NCBI RefSeq assembly: GCF_963681195.1
Contig: NZ_OY808997.1
Coordinates: 682,001-746,000, forward strand
From: Vibrio sp. 16
GTDB lineage: Bacteria; Pseudomonadota; Gammaproteobacteria; Enterobacterales; Vibrionaceae
Length of the DNA: 64,000 nucleotides
Direction: 5' to 3'
Shown here: one piece after another, positions 1-8,189 of the stretch
Position numbering within the stretch: position 1 is the first letter of the stretch
How the letters are laid out: the number at the start of each line of letters is the position of its first letter
Notes under the pieces: model-generated
Seen by the model: the letters and a program-made list of their open reading frames with translations, nothing else
Database searches by the model: none
Told to the model about the DNA's origin: nothing
Program-made: the position numbers and the translations under genes

Positions 1-259
1 TGTGCTTTAAAACCGCTGAAGTTGGTTTTGCACCGGCTTGATCTTGGTTGTATACCATCATCAATTCAATCGTTGTACCACTTGCTGACGCGCGCATTAC
101 AGAGAGAGGGCCAACTTCAAGTGGTAGCTCAGAAGAAAGAAGTTGAGCACGGTTGTCTGCCAACAACTCCAAATTTCGTTGTTGTTGCGCATTAGACGAA
201 CATCCAAACATCGCGGCCAAAACCGTGAGCAATAGAGTGTTTTTGATGTAATTCGTCAT
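1..259 (-). CDS. aspS: Type II secretion pilotin lipoprotein, GspS-beta/AspS-like (3' end cut by window)
   Basis: Partial gene reading off the left edge; 86 codons are visible. The N-terminus is a short lipoprotein signal with a lipobox ending MFGC (Cys20), so the mature protein should be an outer-membrane-anchored lipoprotein. The visible mature part contains LSSELPLEVGPLSVMRA and SGTTIELMMVYN, which resembles the Vibrio AspS pilotin, the protein that carries the secretin GspD to the outer membrane. It starts 2 nt after the yciI stop, so the two are almost surely co-transcribed with yciA further upstream. From memory, V. cholerae aspS also sits beside yciI/yciA-type genes, which supports the call. 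The missing C-terminus, with the expected disulphide cysteine, cannot be checked. The family call is inference from short motifs and context. Confidence 0.72.
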   Translation of the reverse strand, partial: MTNYIKNTLLLTVLAAMFGCSSNAQQQRNLELLADNRAQLLSSELPLEVGPLSVMRASASGTTIELMMVYNQDQAGAKPTSAVLKH

Positions 260-261
260 GG

Positions 262-558
262 TTAGAACACTTTCTTAAAGGGTTTGACGATGACTTTCTC
301 GTAAACTCCAGCTGCAACATACGGGTCGGCATCTGCCCAAGATTGAGCCTCGGCGAGAGAGTCAAACTCTGCAATAACGGTTGAACCAGTAAAACCTGCT
401 TCCGCTGGGTTTTCTGAGTCAACAGCAGGCATTGGCCCAGCTGTCAATAAACGACCTTGGTCTTGCAATGCTTGGAGTCTTTCTAGATGAGCAGGGCGAA
501 CGCTGAGTCGTTTTTCTAGAGAGTTTTCCACGTCTTGAGAAAATATAACGTACCACAT
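262..558 (-). CDS. yciI: YciI family protein
   Basis: A 98-residue protein of the YciI (YCII) family, small alpha/beta ferredoxin-like proteins of poorly defined activity. It opens with [17 protein letters not shown], with the family's conserved His/Asp-type pocket region ([18 protein letters not shown]) and the middle GPMPA segment. The tail [21 protein letters not shown] is the typical C-terminal signature. It lies 101 nt downstream of yciA and 2 nt upstream of the pilotin gene, all on the minus strand. The yciA-yciI association is common in gamma-proteobacteria. The biochemical role is unknown. Confidence 0.9.
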   Translation of the reverse strand: MWYVIFSQDVENSLEKRLSVRPAHLERLQALQDQGRLLTAGPMPAVDSENPAEAGFTGSTVIAEFDSLAEAQSWADADPYVAAGVYEKVIVKPFKKVF

Positions 559-659
559 GACGAGATATCCTTATTTGGTATTGGGCAGATAGGCTAACAC
601 TTTACTTAAATTCGATTCATTTAAAAGTAGTTACGACAATATTTTTGTGAAATCAAACA

Positions 660-1058
660 TTAAGCGGTGACAATAGGACGTGGTTTACCGTTACCATCAA
701 TAGCCACGTAATTAAAGGTGGCTTCACAAACTTGATAGCGAGATTGTATGCCATCTTCAGTTACGGGTTTTACCCATACTTCCAAATTGATTGACATTGA
801 CGTCCGGCCAATTTTGGTACATTCACCGTAGCAACATACCACGTCGCCTACTTTTACCGGTTTTTTAAACGTGATACTCGATACGGATACGGTAACGATA
901 CGACCTGCTGAGATCTCTTTCGCTAAGATACCGCCAGCCAAGTCAAGTTGAGACATAATCCAACCGCCAAAAATATCCCCATTAGCGTTGGTATCGGCAG
1001 GCATGGCTAAAGTGCGCAATAAAAGTTGGCCTCTTGGGGCGCAATTTTCTGAATTCAT
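660..1058 (-). CDS. yciA: Acyl-CoA thioesterase YciA
   Basis: Hotdog-fold acyl-CoA thioesterase of 132 residues, which hydrolyses acyl-CoA to free acid and CoA in the cytoplasm. The diagnostic helix region PADTNANGDIFGGWIMSQLD contains the Asn and catalytic Asp. It is followed by a beta-hotdog core (TVSVSSITFKKPVKVGDVV; GRTSMSINLEVWVK). An open frame extends upstream to a TTG at 1076, but the ATG at 1058 (MNSENCAPRGQLLLRT) gives the usual family length. First gene of a likely yciA-yciI-aspS transcript, preceded by the terminator of the upstream small gene. Confidence 0.93.
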   Translation of the reverse strand: MNSENCAPRGQLLLRTLAMPADTNANGDIFGGWIMSQLDLAGGILAKEISAGRIVTVSVSSITFKKPVKVGDVVCCYGECTKIGRTSMSINLEVWVKPVTEDGIQSRYQVCEATFNYVAIDGNGKPRPIVTA

Positions 1059-1069
1059 AAGTAACATCC

Positions 1070-1102
1070 ACAACAAACAAAACAGCGGCTAGTGAGCCGC
1101 TG
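1070..1102 (-). terminator. Rho-independent terminator after the 75-aa gene
   Basis: Perfect 8-bp inverted repeat CAGCGGCT/AGCCGCTG (1083-1102) with a 4-nt loop. On the minus strand it is followed by the T-rich run TTTTGTTTGTT. It ends the small gene at 1236-1463 just before yciA starts. Confidence 0.7.
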
Positions 1103-1235
1103 GAAATCCTTTACAAGGAGAATGAGGTGGATTGTAACAAAACTTGCCGCGTTGTCGCCAGAACCACGCCTATGAGCGAAATAATCTCGCGATGTGTATA
1201 TCTAAGAATCGAGAAAGCGAACGCATTGTAAATGG

Positions 1236-1463
1236 TTAAGTGTGAATTTGGCGCTTCCAGTCTTCTAGATAACCTTCATTACGTAAGTTATCGACGGTTG
1301 ATTCTAACTCTTCGTCGCTCATCGCAAAGCAACTAGATTTACCCGTCATCAGGTTTAGATATTCGTGATATTCCATTTCTGTAAAGTGACCCAATCGGTC
1401 GACTAGAAGACTTTTAATCCCATGATGGATAAGTCGGTAATATGTATGACGATGAACTTCCAT
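1236..1463 (-). CDS. Small conserved-looking protein of unknown function
   Basis: 75 residues, not recognised. It begins MEVHRHTYYRLIHHGIKSLL and continues with an acidic helical half (FAMSDEELESTVDNLRNEGYLEDW). The ATG at 1463 has a strong ribosome binding site, AAGGGG, 8 nt upstream on the minus strand, and a good terminator follows, so I regard it as a real gene. There is no signal peptide or membrane segment. The LMTGKSSCFAMSDEEL segment faintly recalls the small GemA/DUF1018 proteins, but this is a weak impression only. It is monocistronic between luxN and yciA. Confidence 0.6.
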   Translation of the reverse strand: MEVHRHTYYRLIHHGIKSLLVDRLGHFTEMEYHEYLNLMTGKSSCFAMSDEELESTVDNLRNEGYLEDWKRQIHT

Positions 1464-1645
1464 AACCAGCCCCTTACAGCTACCAACAAAGTCGAGACTT
1501 TGCCGCTTTGAGTGATGTAGTGAAAAGATGCATGATTGGTGCCATAAAAAACGTCAAAAATAGGGGGATGTTGCCTCAAAACTCCTAGCGGTGAGTCATT
1601 CTGAGAATTGACGTTTCAAAATGAGAAAATCAGTGTGTGGCGTTA

Positions 1646-4153
1646 CTATGCGGGTTCTTTCGTCTCAAACGTTCCGATTAAAATTCGTTCCAAGGCATTT
1701 TTTGTTGTCGGTTTAGAGAGACGACCATCCATGAGCTGACTCATGCGCAATATGTCTTGTTCACCAGACTCACCGGAGAGAGCAATAATCGGTATAGCAG
1801 GGTAGGATTGTTTGATGATGCCCGCCGCTTCGAATCCATCCATTACTGGCATCTGTATATCCATAAAGATTAGGTCAATTGGATTATTGTGGATGATTTC
1901 AATCGCGACTTTTCCATTGTTAGCGAGTACCACACGGTAGCCAAGTTGTTCCAAATAAAGTTTTACCAACGCTCGTTGGACTTCTTTATCGTCAACCACA
2001 AGGATTAATTGAGGCTTACTGGCGACACTGATAGGCTTCGCTTGAATAGTGGCGGACGCCGTAACTCGCGGAGTAAGTGGTGTTTCTTCCGGTGCGATTG
2101 AGATGTTACTGATCGGAAATGACAGCGTAAATTCCGTATAATGCCCATACTCGGAACGGCAACGAATAGAACCTCCAAACGACTTCATTACACGTTGACA
2201 ATAGCCTAAACCAAGCCCGCTACCACCGCTCTTGTTGTGACTGAAAAAATCATCAAAGATTCGGCTGAGCAGATCTTCGGGGATCCCTGGGCCTAAGTCT
2301 TTAATTATTATACTATTTTCATAGTCATTGACGTCAGTTCGGATCTCGATACAGCTTGAAGGGTAGGAGTCAAAATAGTAAACCGCATTTCTTAATATGT
2401 TGAACATTACAAAGTTAAACAAGGTTTCATTTATCTTGGCAATAAAGTCATGTTCGGCGGTTATCTTTACTTTCTTGGCGTCCTCGTTGCTATCGAACCC
2501 ATACAGTGAAACTGCGTTGTTGATTGCTGTGCGGATGGATGTAGGTTCGACAGGCTCTTGGTCAAGTGACGAGTTGTTCACCTCTCTTAAAATGATGTCG
2601 ATTAACTGGCGACCGCGCGCGATTGCTGAGCGACCTTGTTCCACGTGACGGTACAGCTCTTTAGTGGTTGCATGAGCCAACAGTTTTTCATTCAAACATT
2701 CAAACTCTAATTGCACTTGAGCCAAAGGGTTTCTCATCTCGTGAGCGATTGAGTTAGCTAATGCTTGGGCTTGTCGCAAACGCTGATCGTAGTTGATATG
2801 GACTTGGGCTTTTTTCAATACGCGAGACAACGCGACCAATTCCTCATAAGAGAAGTTGTGTCCATCTGGTTTATGGCTTGAGACGAGCACATGAGAAAGC
2901 TTGTTTTTCGACTCGTATAGCGGTAGGACTAGAGCATAATCAGTCTCGTTCATTTGGCTATGAAGTTCAGACAACTCTTTCGTTTTGGTTTGCTCCAGTT
3001 CATCTTCGAGTTCATCAATTACCAACGGATCGGTGTGGCTTTCAAAGTATTGCCTATAGGTGTTTGCCCCTTGGTAGTCATCGAGCAGTTTTAGCTTGTC
3101 ATTCGGGACACCTAAATATCGCGCGAGGTGTGAAACGGCTTGAGAAGGAGACTGCTGAAACATATCTTCGAGACGCACGATTTTGTCAGCGGGTGAAAGT
3201 GTCGTGCCATACATCAAGAAATTGGCAATGACCTTGGTTCTTTTGTAAAGATATGGCCAAGTAGCCCCGATGACAATCGTGCTTAATAGAAGAGATGTGG
3301 TAGTAAGTTCAATTGAGTTACTAACCAACAACAGTGTCAAGGTATAGATAAGACCTGTAAGGATGGCAGCGATCGAGACAGTACAAATATGACGGAAGCT
3401 GTAAAAGCGAGACGCCAAGATGGCGTAACCCATAAAGAGCATCTCACTAACAGATAGAGCTGGTGGCAGCCAAGTTAACGAGAAATCTTGGAAAAAATAG
3501 GTGAACCCCAACTGAATGATGGCGGTAGAACACATGAAAATAGTCATCCCCAGCAACATATAATTGATTCTGGTTCGACGTATTCTCTTCGCACTACCGC
3601 GAATCGAAAATAGATTAATAAACGTGAGTACTACCAAGGTTGTTAAGCCTAGGAAGAAGGGCTTGGTGTAGTCACCAAAATCAATGACAAATTGGCTGGG
3701 TGCGACGATAGTGACGCCGCGAATGGTTAGATCTGGGATCAGGTTCCAAGATAGGCATAACACAAATGTGATGAGTGCGAGCGCTCGTTGAATATCCCAA
3801 GGCTTACTGCGAGTGTAATGATGTTTGAGCTTTACGGTGAACTGATAAGCGGATGCAAATGCGACCAAAGCAGATAAGTTTGCCACTATTGCCATCCATA
3901 CGGCAGTGCTTTCACCAAAATCGACCAAGTACCCGGTATGGAAGTAGGCGTTACTCAATATCCATATTGACAGTCCTAGCGTGTAGCTTATGTAGTAGCT
4001 GTATGATTTAACACTCTTACCGCCAAAACGCTTGTGTAATGATAAACAGAAGTAGCCCGCCCACACAAAAACGAGTACTGCGGTAAGAATCAGAACGATG
4101 GCTTTGGGGTAAAAAGTGTTCGCAGCAAAAGTACTAAGCATGGTTGAGCTCAT
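1646..4153 (-). CDS. luxN: LuxN: hybrid sensor kinase/phosphatase for the acyl-homoserine-lactone autoinducer HAI-1
   Basis: 835 residues, close to V. harveyi LuxN (849). The N-terminal ~290 residues form a multi-pass membrane domain where the ligand is expected to bind. A linker follows, then a HisKA region with the phospho-acceptor in NSIAHEMRNP. By codon counting this His is residue 471, the number known for V. harveyi LuxN. The HATPase domain has GPGIPEDLLSRIF and GGSGLGLGYC. The receiver domain starts VVDDKEVQ and carries the acceptor Asp in FMDIQMPVMDG, residue 765. In the known pathway LuxN acts as kinase without autoinducer and phosphatase with it, relaying through LuxU to LuxO. The ORF overlaps the luxM 3' end by 20 nt; an alternative ATG lies at 4141. 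Confidence 0.95.
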   Translation of the reverse strand: MSSTMLSTFAANTFYPKAIVLILTAVLVFVWAGYFCLSLHKRFGGKSVKSYSYYISYTLGLSIWILSNAYFHTGYLVDFGESTAVWMAIVANLSALVAFASAYQFTVKLKHHYTRSKPWDIQRALALITFVLCLSWNLIPDLTIRGVTIVAPSQFVIDFGDYTKPFFLGLTTLVVLTFINLFSIRGSAKRIRRTRINYMLLGMTIFMCSTAIIQLGFTYFFQDFSLTWLPPALSVSEMLFMGYAILASRFYSFRHICTVSIAAILTGLIYTLTLLLVSNSIELTTTSLLLSTIVIGATWPYLYKRTKVIANFLMYGTTLSPADKIVRLEDMFQQSPSQAVSHLARYLGVPNDKLKLLDDYQGANTYRQYFESHTDPLVIDELEDELEQTKTKELSELHSQMNETDYALVLPLYESKNKLSHVLVSSHKPDGHNFSYEELVALSRVLKKAQVHINYDQRLRQAQALANSIAHEMRNPLAQVQLEFECLNEKLLAHATTKELYRHVEQGRSAIARGRQLIDIILREVNNSSLDQEPVEPTSIRTAINNAVSLYGFDSNEDAKKVKITAEHDFIAKINETLFNFVMFNILRNAVYYFDSYPSSCIEIRTDVNDYENSIIIKDLGPGIPEDLLSRIFDDFFSHNKSGGSGLGLGYCQRVMKSFGGSIRCRSEYGHYTEFTLSFPISNISIAPEETPLTPRVTASATIQAKPISVASKPQLILVVDDKEVQRALVKLYLEQLGYRVVLANNGKVAIEIIHNNPIDLIFMDIQMPVMDGFEAAGIIKQSYPAIPIIALSGESGEQDILRMSQLMDGRLSKPTTKNALERILIGTFETKEPA

Positions 4154-5336
4154 TGTGACGTGTCTTTTTTATTTGTTGTAAAGTTTGTTGCTTGTAGCGG
4201 CGATAATCTGAGGATGTTAAAGCGTGGTGCATTTGAGGAACAACCCAAGCCCCTTTATACGTTGGATTATCTGATCCCACTAACGTGCATGACCCAAATT
4301 GGCAATAAGATCCCAAAGATAAGCTTTCATAGTACTTGATCATCAAAGGTTGTTCGACTACCACGAACGACAGCATCATTTGTTGTTCGTACAACTGTTT
4401 CATCAAACGCTTTTGCGAAAGGTACAAGTAATACATTTTTTGTAATTTGGTTCCGCTCACGGTTAGCCGAATCACTTCACAAGATCTTTCAGGGCAAACT
4501 AGGTGCTCCCAGACTAATTTATCAAACTCTTGTTGACTCCGTGGCTCTTGAAGCAATGCTTCCGCAGAGAGCAGCCCCTTTTGTATCAGTGTTGTAAGTT
4601 GCTGTGTGTGGCTGATGCTTCGCCAATGTTTGCTTTGGAAAAAAGAGGAGAAGTAGAGCCAGTCTTGCATCCCGACGGCAAAGTTCACTCTTGCGGTTGA
4701 GACGAGCAGTGGATGCTCAAGCTGTGGATCTGAATAGGTGAGTAAGAAGTGTGTGCCAGACTTAGACAGTTCGATATGTTCGAGCAGCTCATACCATTGA
4801 AGTTCTAAAACCAAAGTCGACAGATTGATCATCGCCACTGCATCTTTTAGGACCATAGCGAAAGGAGAGTGAAGCGTGAAAAACAATTTCTGGTTTTGGT
4901 CGATATCGTTGACAAGGCCATCGTCATACTCTGCTTCGTTTTCCGGCAGTGCTTGCCAATGGTTTAGATTTATACGTCGAGTTTGTAGTGCTGTGTATTT
5001 TTGCTCTAGCGACCAAATTTGAAAGTGCGTCCATGCTTCAGCCCAGTGCGAAAAGTGCGCGAGCAGTAAGGATTCATAGTAACACCAATCTGAAGGCCAA
5101 AAGGTTAGGGGCGTGCGCGAGCTAACGTTGAACTCAGAAGAATTTATTTTGCTTGAAATATTATCGTCGCGCTTTTCGGGGAATCGCTCGTGAAACTGTT
5201 CGAGCCGGGATTTGAGACATTGAGAAAACAGCTGATTCGCGGAATCGCCAAATTGACTTTGGATGCGATAAAAGACATCGGAGTAGGTTTCAGACGCTGA
5301 GAGACAAACCGAATTTGTATGATCGTAACTAGCCAT
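4134..5336 (-). CDS. luxM: LuxM: acyl-homoserine lactone synthase (HAI-1 type)
   Basis: About 400 residues, the length expected for LuxM/AinS/VanM-class synthases, which make AHLs from S-adenosylmethionine plus acyl-ACP or acyl-CoA. The C-terminal half contains FGSCTLVGSDNPTYKGAWVVPQM, and the middle has FWPSDWCYYESLLLAHFSHWAEAW. Identification rests on these segments and on its position directly upstream of, and overlapping, luxN. ATG 5336 is preferred over an adjacent GTG at 5339. There is no strong ribosome binding site at either, so the start is uncertain. A LuxR-type palindrome lies about 245 bp upstream. The product in Harveyi-clade species is 3-OH-C4-HSL; the exact acyl chain here cannot be read from sequence. 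Confidence 0.93.
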   Translation of the reverse strand: MASYDHTNSVCLSASETYSDVFYRIQSQFGDSANQLFSQCLKSRLEQFHERFPEKRDDNISSKINSSEFNVSSRTPLTFWPSDWCYYESLLLAHFSHWAEAWTHFQIWSLEQKYTALQTRRINLNHWQALPENEAEYDDGLVNDIDQNQKLFFTLHSPFAMVLKDAVAMINLSTLVLELQWYELLEHIELSKSGTHFLLTYSDPQLEHPLLVSTARVNFAVGMQDWLYFSSFFQSKHWRSISHTQQLTTLIQKGLLSAEALLQEPRSQQEFDKLVWEHLVCPERSCEVIRLTVSGTKLQKMYYLYLSQKRLMKQLYEQQMMLSFVVVEQPLMIKYYESLSLGSYCQFGSCTLVGSDNPTYKGAWVVPQMHHALTSSDYRRYKQQTLQQIKKTRHNELNHA

Positions 5337-5339
5337 CAC

Positions 5340-5912
5340 GAAGTTTGGTTCTGTTGTTATAATTTGACATCATTATTGATTTGTTGTGAATGATACGCAA
5401 ATTATTTTATAGCAAATAAACACATCTATCAGTATCTTGCAACGAAAGTTGTAGCGAGTTTGCGTTTTCAGCGGGAGAAATCATCGTTTATCCAACGTGT
5501 CGATCGACTGTTGTGGTTTAAGTGAACTTTTTCTTTCGGGTGGCGCTGACACTGAAATATAGGACAAGATGACTTAACGTATTGATTTAATAATCAATAA
5601 ACTAGCATGTAACAGCAATCTTTTGGTTTTTAGCGTTTTATATTGACGGTTATATCAATTTGGTTTGTTGTTTTGATGAGTAGTGTTTTTATGGCGTTTT
5701 TTGGCATTAACGTCTGTTTTGATTTGCGCTAAGTTTGCGACTTTGAAGCGTTTTTTGTCTCAAATGATCAACATTTCATAAAAAAGTTGGCGAAAATCAT
5801 AAGCTTGGCATACACTTTCCAAAGTGAGGCCGATATGTTGTTGATTGGCTTGACGAAAGTGATGGTGTCGCCCTTGGGTGACGAGGTTTAACACAGCTTT
5901 GAGGAAAGTTTT
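5340..5912. other. Long divergent intergenic region luxM-ihfA
   Basis: About 570 bp, strongly AT-rich, with no convincing gene. It holds the LuxR-type palindrome at 5580-5599 and must carry both promoters. TTGGCG at about 5787 and AT-rich hexamers are possible ihfA promoter parts, but I cannot assign them. A 66-codon minus-strand frame (5760-5960) runs into the ihfA start and was rejected. Confidence 0.5.
5580..5599. promoter_or_regulatory. LuxR/HapR-type master-regulator binding site upstream of luxM
   Basis: TATTGATTTAATAATCAATA is a perfect inverted repeat with 8-bp arms (TATTGATT/AATCAATA) and a 4-nt centre. It matches the V. harveyi LuxR consensus half-sites TTATTGAT/ATCAATAA. It lies between divergent luxM (start 5336) and ihfA (start 5913), so it could act on either. 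LuxR feedback on luxMN is established in V. harveyi; use here is inference. Confidence 0.7.
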
Positions 5913-6209
5913 ATGGCGCTCACAAAGGCCGATTTGGCTGAGAACCTGTTTGAGAAGCATGGATTCAGTAAACGGGATGCCAAGGAAACGGTTGAGGCGT
6001 TTTTCGAAGAGGTGCGTAAGGCACTAGAAGGTGGCGAGCAGGTTAAACTATCTGGTTTTGGCAACTTCGATCTTCGAGATAAAAATGAACGTCCAGGTCG
6101 AAACCCTAAAACAGGGGAAGACATTCCTATCAGTGCTAGACGCGTAGTTACCTTCCGTCCGGGTCAAAAGCTAAAAGCACGTGTAGAAAACATTTCAATT
6201 GATGAGTAA
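5913..6209 (+). CDS. ihfA: Integration host factor subunit alpha
   Basis: 98 residues, full length. IHF-alpha pairs with IHF-beta to bend DNA by more than 160 degrees, for replication, recombination and sigma-54 promoters. The sequence begins [20 protein letters not shown]. It carries the DNA-binding arm [20 protein letters not shown], with the intercalating Pro inside RNPKTGE, and ends with the alpha-helical VENISI tail. The start has the ribosome binding site TGAGGAA 8 nt upstream. In E. coli ihfA is the last gene of the pheST operon; here it stands alone about 24 kb from pheS on the same strand, next to luxM and efpL. A bidirectional terminator follows. Confidence 0.97.
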   Translation: MALTKADLAENLFEKHGFSKRDAKETVEAFFEEVRKALEGGEQVKLSGFGNFDLRDKNERPGRNPKTGEDIPISARRVVTFRPGQKLKARVENISIDE

Positions 6210-6272
6210 TGACAGCTAAATTGGCTAAGCGTTGACTCATTCGCCATTTTCTAAAGCAGACAATGGCAGATA

Positions 6273-6305
6273 AAACACCCAAGTCTATTTACTTGGGTGT
6301 TTTTC
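6273..6305. terminator. Bidirectional terminator between ihfA and the DUF440 gene
   Basis: Inverted repeat AACACCCAAGT ... ACTTGGGTGTT with a 6-nt loop, flanked by an A-run on one side and a T-run on the other. It can serve both converging genes. Confidence 0.85.
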
Positions 6306-6312
6306 TATTTAG

Positions 6313-6633
6313 CTAGTCTCTTTTCCACAGAATGTGGCAAAACTTGTGGTCTGGGTCTCGGCTTACCAGCAGTCGAGCAAATACGTCATCAAGGACGTCG
6401 TTTTCCTCGTTAACCAGTCCAACTCTGACTTCTGCATAGACCTCTTTGTCCACATCAAAGCCAACATGGCCAGACCAATCATCACCTGTCTCAACCAGTT
6501 CAGCAGCGCCGCGCTCTTCAAATTGTGCGGTGAAGATAATGACGTCCGCCGCCTCTAGGTTGTCTGGTGCCATTTCCAAGAAGATGTCGTAGGCCGTGTC
6601 GATGGCATCATCGTAAGAGATCAAATCGGTCAT
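6313..6633 (-). CDS. DUF440 / HI1450-family dsDNA-mimic protein (YciU-like)
   Basis: 106 residues, very acidic. It reads DDAIDTAYDIFLEMAPDNLEAAD, then FEERGAAELVETGDDW, then YAEVRVGLVNEENDVLDDVFARLLVS. These blocks line up with Haemophilus HI1450 and E. coli YciU, small alpha/beta proteins whose negative surface imitates double-stranded DNA and may sequester DNA-binding proteins such as HU. The ATG at 6633 lies 2 nt past the efpL stop, so it should be translated with efpL. An in-frame GTG at 6636 is possible. The target protein is not known here. Confidence 0.88.
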   Translation of the reverse strand: MTDLISYDDAIDTAYDIFLEMAPDNLEAADVIIFTAQFEERGAAELVETGDDWSGHVGFDVDKEVYAEVRVGLVNEENDVLDDVFARLLVSRDPDHKFCHILWKRD

Positions 6634-6635
6634 CA

Positions 6636-7202
6636 CTACGCGCGGCTCATGTATTTACGTTCAGCAGTGTTCACGATGATACGATCACCTGTCGCGATGT
6701 ACTCTGGTACTTGTACTGTTAGACCAGTAGGAAGACGCGCTGGCTTAGTGCGTGCAGACGCTGAAGCACCTTTGATCGATGGGTCTGTCTCTTCGATGGT
6801 TAGCTCAACGGTTGCTGGAAGTTCAATGCCTACCGAATTTCCGTTTACCAAAATGATATGCAAACCTTGGATCTCTTCAGTGATGAACAGCAGCTCGTCT
6901 TCGATTTCGTCTTTTTTGAATGTGAACTGAGTGTAATCTTCGTTATCCATGAAGATGTACTCGTCGCCATCAACGTAAGAGAATGCTGCCGCACGCTTAA
7001 ACATATCTACCGTTTCAACAACGTCATCAGACTTGAAGCGCTCATCAACACGAGCTCCTGTGTTTAGGTCTGTGCAACGCAGCTTGTAGATTTTTGCGCC
7101 GCCGCGACCACCAGGCGTTGTTACTTCGATATCTTTGATTAACAGTGTTTTACCATTAGATTCAATAGCAAAACCTTTTTTAAGCTCACTTGCCTTAGGC
7201 AT
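6636..7202 (-). CDS. efpL: Elongation factor P-like protein EfpL (YeiP)
   Basis: 188 residues. EF-P-like proteins bind the ribosome between P and E sites and relieve stalling at polyproline and some other motifs. The protein starts MPKASELKKGFAIESNGK; an ORF extension to 7238 was not used because the ATG at 7202 has AAAGGAAAACGTTC upstream. Domain I carries the tip loop TPGGRGGAK. By counting, the tip residue is Arg33, as in E. coli YeiP/EfpL, rather than the modified Lys34 of EF-P. OB domains follow (ETDPSIKGASASARTKPA; VQVPEYIATGDRIIVNTAERKYMSR). It is followed at 2 nt by the DUF440 gene. Confidence 0.95.
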   Translation of the reverse strand: MPKASELKKGFAIESNGKTLLIKDIEVTTPGGRGGAKIYKLRCTDLNTGARVDERFKSDDVVETVDMFKRAAAFSYVDGDEYIFMDNEDYTQFTFKKDEIEDELLFITEEIQGLHIILVNGNSVGIELPATVELTIEETDPSIKGASASARTKPARLPTGLTVQVPEYIATGDRIIVNTAERKYMSRA

Positions 7203-7331
7203 GAACGTTTTCCTTTGTATGGTGTTGAATTCGAGCATTATATACTTAGCAAGAGGTAGAAGGAATATCTTGATTCACAACCTTCTCTAAGCGAACATTG
7301 TAGGATTACCAAGAATAAGCTCCTTTACGTT

Positions 7332-8099
7332 ATGTATCTGTCAACTATCGATTCCGACCAACCATTTCAAACGCCATACCGACCGGCGGTTAAAGAGCTG
7401 ATTGGCTTTTTGACAAGCGGGTTGGAAGACAATCTGCATAGCATTTATTTGTATGGCAGTGTCGCTAGGCGCACTGCGAAACCCGGCTCGTCTAATCTCG
7501 ATGTGATTGTGGTGACTCACAAATCATTTAATGACTCTAAGGCGGCTCTGTTTAATACCATCAAGTGGCGTTTTCAGAAGAGTTATCCATTTATCACTGA
7601 GGTGAATTTTAAAACCGCATTGGTTAGCGACGTAGTCAGCTTAGACAGTATTTTCTCTTGGGGCTTTCAGTTGCGACATTGCGCAGTTTGCGTTCACGGT
7701 GAGAACCTAGCGGAGTGTTTTGGTGATTACGAGCCAAGCTGGGAAATCGCCAAGCATTGGAATATGGACGTGGAAGATTGGGTAGCGGTTTATCGCAATC
7801 GAATAGCACGAGCAGATAAAACGGAAGACTTGATAAAATCACAAAAAATTATCGCCAAAAAACTGCTTCGTGCGAGTTACTCAGTGGTGATGTATCGTGA
7901 TAAAAATTGGTTTGATGATCCGTTAGAATGTGGCCAACAATTCTTACGTTACTTCCCCGAAAAACAGGTAGAAATTGAGCGTCTTGGTATCTTGCTGTCA
8001 GGCCGCCTCATTGCCAAACGCTCTGTTATTGGGATCTTGGATAGCTTCGGTGATTGGCTGGTGAAACAGTATAAAAAAACCGAATTTAAAATTGGTTAA
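7332..8099 (+). CDS. Nucleotidyltransferase-like protein with altered active-site motif
   Basis: 255 residues. Residues ~38-62 (YLYGSVARRTAKPGSSNLDV) match the pol-beta-type nucleotidyltransferase fold motif GS-x(n)-[S]DxD seen in MNT and aminoglycoside adenylyltransferases. A helical C-terminal part may bind substrate (KSQKIIAKKLLRASYSVVMYRD). The usual SDxD is SNLD here, so the first metal-binding Asp is Asn and activity may be lost or changed. No signal peptide. The ATG at 7332 has no clear ribosome binding site. Divergent from efpL and 90 nt upstream of the EAL gene. The substrate is unknown; an antibiotic-modifying role is not supported beyond the fold. Confidence 0.7.
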   Translation: MYLSTIDSDQPFQTPYRPAVKELIGFLTSGLEDNLHSIYLYGSVARRTAKPGSSNLDVIVVTHKSFNDSKAALFNTIKWRFQKSYPFITEVNFKTALVSDVVSLDSIFSWGFQLRHCAVCVHGENLAECFGDYEPSWEIAKHWNMDVEDWVAVYRNRIARADKTEDLIKSQKIIAKKLLRASYSVVMYRDKNWFDDPLECGQQFLRYFPEKQVEIERLGILLSGRLIAKRSVIGILDSFGDWLVKQYKKTEFKIG

Positions 8100-8189
8100 A
8101 CCTCCGAATACACTCATTTTTTGATATGTCTGTTACTAATTGTGCTAGCTTTATTAAAGGAGAGGGTTCCACCGAGAGGTTAGATACCA

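Noticed and set aside
5760..5960. 66-codon minus-strand frame upstream of and into ihfA
   Set aside because: It overlaps the ihfA start, has no ribosome binding site and shows no recognisable protein; regarded as chance.
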